Positions 59,358-64,000 of a stretch of DNA of 64,000 nt are shown piece by piece. The stretch is from Hyphomicrobiaceae bacterium (lineage in GTDB: Bacteria > Pseudomonadota > Alphaproteobacteria > Rhizobiales > Aestuariivirgaceae): NCBI GenBank assembly GCA_900298995.1, contig OMIC01000008.1, forward strand, positions 147,895 to 211,894, in the 5' to 3' direction. A program made the translations under genes and the position numbers. The notes beneath the pieces were generated by a model. The model did not search any database, was not told the origin of the DNA, and saw nothing but the letters and a program-made list of their open reading frames with translations. Position 1 is the first letter of the stretch; every line of letters begins with the position of its first letter.

Positions 59358-60338
59358 ATGCGCCTTGAAAACGAAAAGCCCGACTATGACAGCATCGAGG
59401 ACCGGCGCGGGCAGGGCGGCGGCTTCGGCTTTCCCGGCGGCGGGAGCGGCAGGCGCATCACCATTCCCATGGGCGGCCAGCGGGCCGGAGGTTTCAGCCT
59501 CAAGACCATCGTGTTTCTGGTCATCCTCTACTTCGTTCTGAAGATGATGGGCATCGACCTGCTGCAGGAATTCACCCAGCCGGGAACGCAGGGTGGTGGC
59601 GATACAACGATTTCCACGCCCGATACCAAGCTCGACACGGCGCCCGATGCCGGCGCTTCGGCGGGTCCGGGAACCGGCAGCGCCAATGTCCAGGCGGATG
59701 CCGGCAAGGAGTTCGTGGCCAGGGTCCTGGGGTCCAACAACCGGGTCTGGAACGACATCTTCCGTGAGATGGGCGAGACCTATGCCAAGCCCAAGCTGGT
59801 TCTCTTCGATGGCTCAGTGCAATCGGCCTGTGGCATGGCGCAATCGGCTGTCGGCCCCTTCTATTGCCCGCCCGACCAGAAGGTCTACATCGACCTGAGT
59901 TTCTACGACGACATGAAGAACCAGCTTGGCGCAGCGGGTGATTTTGCGCAGGCCTATGTCATCGCCCATGAAGTCGGTCATCACGTGCAGAACCTGTTTG
60001 GCATCGCCAGCAAGGTATCCGCGCGGCGGATGCGCGTCTCGGAAGCGGAGGGCAACGCCCTGTCGGTGCGCATGGAATTGCAGGCGGACTGTTTTGCGGG
60101 CATCTGGGCACAGGAGGCCAATGCGTCGGCCAATCTCCTCGAGGATGGTGACATCGAGGAAGGCCTGAATGCTGCCGCAGCGATCGGCGATGACCGGCTG
60201 CAGCGCCGCTCCCAGGGCTATGTGGTGCCGGAGTCCTTCACCCATGGGAGCTCCGAGCAGCGCGTGCGCTGGTTCAAGCGCGGGCTCCAGGCAAAGAGCC
60301 TCGGCGACTGCGATACCTTCGGTGCCGACAGCCTCTGA
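59358..60338 (+). CDS. YpfJ-type neutral zinc metallopeptidase, membrane-anchored
   Basis: A 326-residue protein. A glycine-rich cytosolic start (RRGQGGGFGFPGGGSG) is followed by one membrane helix (LKTIVFLVILYFVLKMMG, about residues 50-68) and a catalytic domain outside the cytosol. The zinc motif is AHEVGHHVQNLFG, preceded by FYCPPDQKVYIDLSF and followed by MELQADCFAGIWA, as in the KPN_02809 family. The substrate is unknown. The gene stands alone, 12 bases after the reductase gene, and ahead of a promoter region with an FNR-like site. Confidence 0.9.
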   Translation: MRLENEKPDYDSIEDRRGQGGGFGFPGGGSGRRITIPMGGQRAGGFSLKTIVFLVILYFVLKMMGIDLLQEFTQPGTQGGGDTTISTPDTKLDTAPDAGASAGPGTGSANVQADAGKEFVARVLGSNNRVWNDIFREMGETYAKPKLVLFDGSVQSACGMAQSAVGPFYCPPDQKVYIDLSFYDDMKNQLGAAGDFAQAYVIAHEVGHHVQNLFGIASKVSARRMRVSEAEGNALSVRMELQADCFAGIWAQEANASANLLEDGDIEEGLNAAAAIGDDRLQRRSQGYVVPESFTHGSSEQRVRWFKRGLQAKSLGDCDTFGADSL

Positions 60339-60350
60339 GCACCGCAGGTC

Positions 60351-60364
60351 TTGACCGAAATCAA
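60351..60364. promoter_or_regulatory. FNR/FixK-type anaerobox upstream of the universal stress gene
   Basis: TTGACCGAAATCAA fits the TTGAT-N4-ATCAA consensus with one mismatch. Its centre at 60357.5 is 41.5 bases from a start at about 60399, with a weak -10-like TAGGGAT in the right place. This is the classic class II position of an FNR-type activator. Confidence 0.55.
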
Positions 60365-60392
60365 GGTGGAATCCCGTCCCCGCGCCTAGGGA

Positions 60393-60412
60393 TTGCTCAC
60401 GGATCTGAGCAA
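60393..60412 (+). repeat. leader hairpin of the universal stress gene
   Basis: TTGCTCA (60393-60399) pairs perfectly with TGAGCAA (60406-60412) across a CGGATC loop, 20 bases before the start codon at 60432. It could protect the 5' end of the mRNA or affect translation. Confidence 0.4.
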
Positions 60413-60431
60413 CCACAGACAGGAGGAACGG

Positions 60432-60845
60432 ATGACCAAGAAGATTCTCTGCGCCACCGACGGAACCGATCACTCGGCCCATGCCATTGAGCTCGCTGCG
60501 CAAATAGCTGCAAAGATGGGCGCCAGGCTGACGATCTGCGCGGTCAATGTGGCGCATGGCGGAAGCCGCGGGCCCCTGATCTACACGTGGGAGGACGATC
60601 AGGTGAAGAAGGTCCTCGATGCCGCTGCTGCTGCTGCCCGCAAGGCCGGTGCGCATGCTGTCGAGGAACTGGCGCTCCGGAGCCGCGAGGCGGCTGCCGC
60701 CATCGTCCAGTATGCCGAGGAAAACGGCTTCGACCACATCGTCGTCGGCACGGGTGACAAGCGCGGGGTTTCGCGCCTGGTCCTGGGGTCGGTGGCTGCC
60801 GATGTGGCCAGCCGCGCCCATTGCAGCGTGACCGTCGCCCGCTGA
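60432..60845 (+). CDS. universal stress protein (single UspA domain)
   Basis: A 137-residue cytosolic protein of the ATP-binding UspA type. It starts KKILCATDGTDHSAHAI, and has the ATP-loop VVGTGDKRGVSRLVLGSVAADVASRAHCSVTV, with G-2x-G-9x-GS preserved, so it may bind ATP. The frame is open upstream to 60393, but AGGAGG right before ATG 60432 fixes the start. The anaerobox upstream points to induction at low oxygen. It may therefore be a stress gene under FNR or FixK control. Confidence 0.88.
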   Translation: MTKKILCATDGTDHSAHAIELAAQIAAKMGARLTICAVNVAHGGSRGPLIYTWEDDQVKKVLDAAAAAARKAGAHAVEELALRSREAAAAIVQYAEENGFDHIVVGTGDKRGVSRLVLGSVAADVASRAHCSVTVAR

Positions 60846-60876
60846 CGCCCCCTCGCTCTTGTGCATCTGCCTGGCT

Positions 60877-60893
60877 TGGCGCAATAAGCGCCA
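60877..60893 (+). repeat. short inverted repeat after the stress gene
   Basis: TGGCGC and GCGCCA pair across AATAA, 32 bases after the stress gene stop. It might be a weak terminator or an operator for the glycerate kinase gene. There is no U-tract. Confidence 0.3.
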
Positions 60894-60914
60894 TGACCAG
60901 GGGGATGATGAGGC

Positions 60915-62162
60915 GTGACTGACGACCGGGCAATCCTGCGCGAACTCTTCGGGCTTGCGGTCGAGGCCGCAAACCCAGTGACGGCCGTGGTGCAGGCTTT
61001 GCCCGCGCCGCCTAGGGGCCGCACCGTTGTCATCGCGGTTGGCAAGGCGGCCATACCGATGGCGCGGGCCGTGGAGTTGAACTGGCCGGGCCGGCTCGAG
61101 GGCCTCGTCATCGCGCCCCAAGGATATGCCCATGATCTGACCCGGCTCGAGGTCCTTCATGCCTCCCATCCGGTGCCCGACCAGTCCAGCCTTGTCGCGG
61201 CCGACCGGGCGCTGGCGCTCGCTGCCACGCTGGGTCCCGATGATCTCCTGATCGCGCTGATCTCGGGCGGCGCATCCGCCCTGATGTCCAAGCCGGTCCC
61301 GGGCATTTCCATTGCCGAGAAATTCGCCCTGGTGAAGGCCGTGCTGGGCTGCGGCGCCAACATCGCCGAGCTGAACTGCGTCCGCAAGCAGATCTCTGCC
61401 ATCAAGGGTGGACGGCTCGCCCGCGCGGCAGGACCGGCCCGCATTCATACGCTGGCCCTCTCGGACGTACCCGGCGATGACCCTGCCATCATCGGATCGG
61501 GTCCGACCGTCCCCGATCCCACACGCAAGGCCGATGCCCGCGCGGTGCTCGCGCGCTATCGTGTGCCGGTGCCCGCCTCTGTCGCGCAATGGCTGGAAAG
61601 TCCCGACGAAGACCGTTCCATCCTCAGTCCGGCCACTCAGACCCATGTCATCGTCTCGCCTCGCCAGTCTTTCATGGCGGCGCGCCGCAGGGCCGAGGCC
61701 ATTGGCCTTCACGTGCTCTATCTCGGCGACCGCATCGAGGGCGAGGCGCGCGAGGTTGCCAAGGTCCATGCTGCGATTGCACTCGAGATCGCCACCCACG
61801 GCGAAACAGCACGCAAGCCCTGCCTGTTGCTCTCGGGCGGCGAGACCAGCGTCACGGTGCGGGGCAAGGGCCGGGGTGGACGCAACGTCGAGTTTCTCCT
61901 GGGCCTTGCCATGGCGCTCGGCGGCGCACCTGGCATTCATGCGCTTGCGGCCGATACCGACGGCATTGACGGCATGGAACCCATCGCCGGAGCACTGATC
62001 GGCCCTGCGAGCCTCGATCGCGCCCGCGCCCTCGGCCTCGACCCCATGGCCTGTCTTGCCAGCAATGACGCCCACAGCCTGTTCGAGGCACTGGGCGACC
62101 AGGTGCTGACCGGACCGACCCACACCAACGTCAATGATTTCCGCGCCATCCTGATCCGTTGA
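60915..62162 (+). CDS. glycerate 2-kinase (GckA/TtuD, MOFRL family)
   Basis: A 415-residue kinase that phosphorylates D-glycerate to 2-phosphoglycerate. The N-terminal DUF4147 domain has VVIAVGKAAIPMARAVE, SHPVPDQSSLVAADR and ALISGGASALMSKPVPGIS. The C-terminal MOFRL domain has LLSGGETSVTVRGKGRGGRNVEFLL and ends in LTGPTHTNVNDFRAILI. The gene was formerly called hydroxypyruvate reductase in some genomes. It starts with GTG 60915 after a GATGAGG site. It would funnel glycerate made from glyoxylate or serine, consistent with purine and sarcosine breakdown around it, into glycolysis. Confidence 0.92.
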   Translation: MTDDRAILRELFGLAVEAANPVTAVVQALPAPPRGRTVVIAVGKAAIPMARAVELNWPGRLEGLVIAPQGYAHDLTRLEVLHASHPVPDQSSLVAADRALALAATLGPDDLLIALISGGASALMSKPVPGISIAEKFALVKAVLGCGANIAELNCVRKQISAIKGGRLARAAGPARIHTLALSDVPGDDPAIIGSGPTVPDPTRKADARAVLARYRVPVPASVAQWLESPDEDRSILSPATQTHVIVSPRQSFMAARRRAEAIGLHVLYLGDRIEGEAREVAKVHAAIALEIATHGETARKPCLLLSGGETSVTVRGKGRGGRNVEFLLGLAMALGGAPGIHALAADTDGIDGMEPIAGALIGPASLDRARALGLDPMACLASNDAHSLFEALGDQVLTGPTHTNVNDFRAILIR

Positions 62163-62274
62163 CGGCGGTGCGGCTTATTCCACTTTTGCGCATTGATTTC
62201 GCATGTTAGCCTGTCTGCTTGATGGGACGGCAAGAGACCGGCCCCAGGCTTTCTCAAGGGGGTAGCGGCAAGTC

Positions 62275-62622
62275 ATGGGCCGTCTCACGACACATGTTCT
62301 GGATACCGCTGCGGGAACTCCCGCCGCCGGTCTGAGGATCGAGCTGTTTCGCCACGGCGAGGCCGCGCCGCTTCGCACCCTTGCCACCAATGCCGATGGC
62401 CGCGCGGATAGCCCGCTGCTCGAGGGCGATGCCTTCGCGCCTGGCCAGTATGAACTGCGCTTCCACGCCGGAGACTATCTGCGGTCGCGTGGCGTATCGC
62501 TCCCCGATCCGGCCTTTCTCGATGTCATCCCCATCCGCTTCGGCATTGCGGACAAGGCTGCGCATTATCATGTGCCGCTGCTGCTCTCGCCCTATGGCTA
62601 TTCCACCTATCGCGGAAGCTGA
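62275..62622 (+). CDS. uraH: hydroxyisourate hydrolase, transthyretin-like
   Basis: A 115-residue enzyme that hydrolyses 5-hydroxyisourate from urate oxidase. It has the transthyretin-like fold with the opening [18 protein letters not shown] (His for catalysis), the core RFHAGDYL, and the ending [15 protein letters not shown], the C-terminal tetrapeptide YRGS that tells it apart from transthyretin. It lies seven bases ahead of xdhA and forms the start of a purine catabolic operon. Confidence 0.95.
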   Translation: MGRLTTHVLDTAAGTPAAGLRIELFRHGEAAPLRTLATNADGRADSPLLEGDAFAPGQYELRFHAGDYLRSRGVSLPDPAFLDVIPIRFGIADKAAHYHVPLLLSPYGYSTYRGS

Positions 62623-62628
62623 CCGCCG

Positions 62629-64000
62629 ATGCCCGACCGCACCGCCATTCGGTTCCTGCGCCGCGGCAAGCTTGTCGAACTGACAGCCGTGCCGCCGATG
62701 CAGACCGTTCTCGACTATCTGCGACTGCATGACCGCGCGCGCGGCACCAAGGAAGGGTGCAATGAAGGCGATTGCGGAGCCTGCACCGTGGCGCTGGGGA
62801 GCCTGCGGGATGGAAAGGTCGTCTATCAGCCCGTCAATGCCTGCATCCTTCTGGTGGGGCAGCTCGACGGCAAGGAACTGGTGACCGTCGATGATCTCGC
62901 CACCGATGGCGAGCTTCATCCGGTCCAGCAGGCGATGGTGGAAAGCCACGGCTCGCAATGCGGCTTCTGCACGCCCGGCTTCATCATGGCCCTCTTCACC
63001 CTCTATCATGCCGGTCATGCACCAGGCCGTGACGAAATCGTTACCCATCTCGCCGGCAATCTCTGCCGTTGTACGGGATACCGGCCTATTGTCGAGGCGG
63101 CGCTTGCGAGTTGCCGGGGCAAGGCGGCAGATCGCTGGGCCGTTGGCGCGGCAGCTGCTGCGAAGCAACTGGCCGCACTGAATGATGGCAGGGATGTCTT
63201 CATTGGCACGCACGACAGCTTCATCGCCCGGCCGGCACAGGCCGCAACGCTCACGCGACTTTCGGCTGAACATCCTGACGCCGTTGTCGTCTCGGGCGCA
63301 ACCGACGTCGGCCTTTGGATCACCAAGCAACTGCGAGTGCTTCCCAAGATCATCCTGACAGGCGGCGTCCAGTCGCTCCATGAGATCCGCGAGCGTGGCC
63401 ACGAGATCAGCATCGGCGCAGCCGCAACCTATGCGGAAGCCATGGCGGCGCTTGGCGCGATCGACGTGGATGTCGCTGAGGTCATGCGGCGGCTGGGGTC
63501 TGCGCAGGTGCGTGCCTCGGGCACGGTAGGCGGCAACATCGCCAACGGCTCGCCCATCGGCGACATGCCGCCGCTCCTGATCGCGCTGGGAGCGAGCCTG
63601 ACACTCCGCAAGGGAGAGACCGAACGCACACTGCCGCTCGAGTCGTTCTTCATCGCCTATGGCCGTCAGGACCGCGCGCCGGGCGAACTCGTCTGGCGCA
63701 TCGATGTGCCAAAACTCGCCCGCAACGAAGCCTTCCGTGCCTACAAGATCTCCAAGCGCTTCGACCAGGACATCTCCGCCGTGATGGCAGCTTTCCGGTT
63801 TGGCCTTGAAGGGCGGCGCATCACGTCGGCTCGCGTTGCCTTCGGTGGCATGGCGGCAACGCCCAGGCGAGCGGCATCCGCCGAGGCCGCGCTGGTGGGG
63901 GTTTCGCTCGACAGAGAGGCAAGCTGGCAGTCTGCCCTTGCCGCGCTTGCGGCCGACTATGCGCCGATCTCGGACATGCGCGCCTCGGCCGCCTACCGCA
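62629..64000 (+). CDS. xdhA: xanthine dehydrogenase small subunit, 5' part (runs off window)
   Basis: The reading frame from ATG 62629 is open to the end of the window, 457 codons, so the gene continues beyond. The two 2Fe-2S clusters are in GCNEGDCGACTVALG and CGFCTPG, with CRCTGY. The FAD domain has VVSGATDVGLWITK and ASGTVGGNIANGSPIGDMPP. It oxidises hypoxanthine and xanthine to urate together with the Mo subunit XdhB, which needs the cofactor made by the MoaA pathway. The location next to uraH indicates a purine degradation operon. Confidence 0.95.
   Translation, partial: MPDRTAIRFLRRGKLVELTAVPPMQTVLDYLRLHDRARGTKEGCNEGDCGACTVALGSLRDGKVVYQPVNACILLVGQLDGKELVTVDDLATDGELHPVQQAMVESHGSQCGFCTPGFIMALFTLYHAGHAPGRDEIVTHLAGNLCRCTGYRPIVEAALASCRGKAADRWAVGAAAAAKQLAALNDGRDVFIGTHDSFIARPAQAATLTRLSAEHPDAVVVSGATDVGLWITKQLRVLPKIILTGGVQSLHEIRERGHEISIGAAATYAEAMAALGAIDVDVAEVMRRLGSAQVRASGTVGGNIANGSPIGDMPPLLIALGASLTLRKGETERTLPLESFFIAYGRQDRAPGELVWRIDVPKLARNEAFRAYKISKRFDQDISAVMAAFRFGLEGRRITSARVAFGGMAATPRRAASAEAALVGVSLDREASWQSALAALAADYAPISDMRASAAYR

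Noticed and set aside
1..64000. CRISPR arrays, insertion sequences, prophage or integrative elements
   Set aside because: No regularly spaced repeats, transposase, integrase or phage structural genes are present in the window.

Overview
The window is GC-rich, gene-dense chromosomal DNA of an alphaproteobacterium. Hyphomicrobiales or a related aerobic lineage seems most likely, but the order is my inference. Pointers are the codon use, a DUF1289 protein, a retropepsin-like TIGR02281 protein, heterotetrameric sarcosine oxidase, a DMSP-lyase-like cupin, a GcvA-like LysR regulator and an FNR/FixK-type box. I see no tRNA, rRNA, CRISPR array, insertion sequence, phage gene or att site. The longest stretch without a gene is about 290 bases (42210-42498).

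Layout. 1-7034: the end of a LacI-type regulator, a small membrane protein, a Gfo/Idh/MocA dehydrogenase, a D-threonine-aldolase-like PLP enzyme, a broken terC gene, then a HisD-like dehydrogenase overlapping a ThDP enzyme. 7077-13573: an unknown gene, dusA, DUF1289, a retropepsin-like protease, divergent cobS/cobT for the cobalamin lower ligand, an Mrp/ApbC Fe-S carrier and a membrane-anchored unknown. 13587-19793: a DASS transporter with a tandem universal stress protein, then a coupled run of two M20 peptidases, an NTF2-like protein and a small K+ channel. 19790-29599: a PPOX protein divergent from a MocR regulator with an amidohydrolase, a PCuAC copper chaperone, a type III PKS with an ICMT-family methyltransferase, TSUP and EamA transporters, moaA and an Fsr-like MFS pump.

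29682-52441 is rich in enzymes that remove N-methyl groups or handle methylated osmolytes: a LysR regulator divergent from creatinase, a DMSP-lyase-like cupin, an amidase, a Rieske oxygenase, an MttB-family methyltransferase, a complete soxBDAG operon with a HalD-type 2-oxoglutarate oxygenase, and a dimethylglycine/sarcosine dehydrogenase-like enzyme. Creatinase makes sarcosine, which sarcosine oxidase turns into glycine and a C1 unit; the Rieske, MttB and dehydrogenase genes could feed the same route from betaines or dimethylglycine. 52595-64000 is mixed housekeeping: HU, nadE-gltX-glycosyltransferase, an oxalyl-CoA-synthetase-like ligase with a ketopantoate-reductase-like enzyme, a YpfJ-type metallopeptidase, a universal stress protein behind an anaerobox, glycerate 2-kinase, and the start of a purine catabolic unit (uraH, xdhA).

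The most striking observation is in terC (3352-4008). A 65-bp segment bounded by 8-bp inverted repeats lies in the wrong orientation. Flipping it on paper restores an unbroken 218-residue TerC protein with no base gained or lost. It could be an intragenic phase switch, a template-switch mutation or an assembly error, and this is directly testable.
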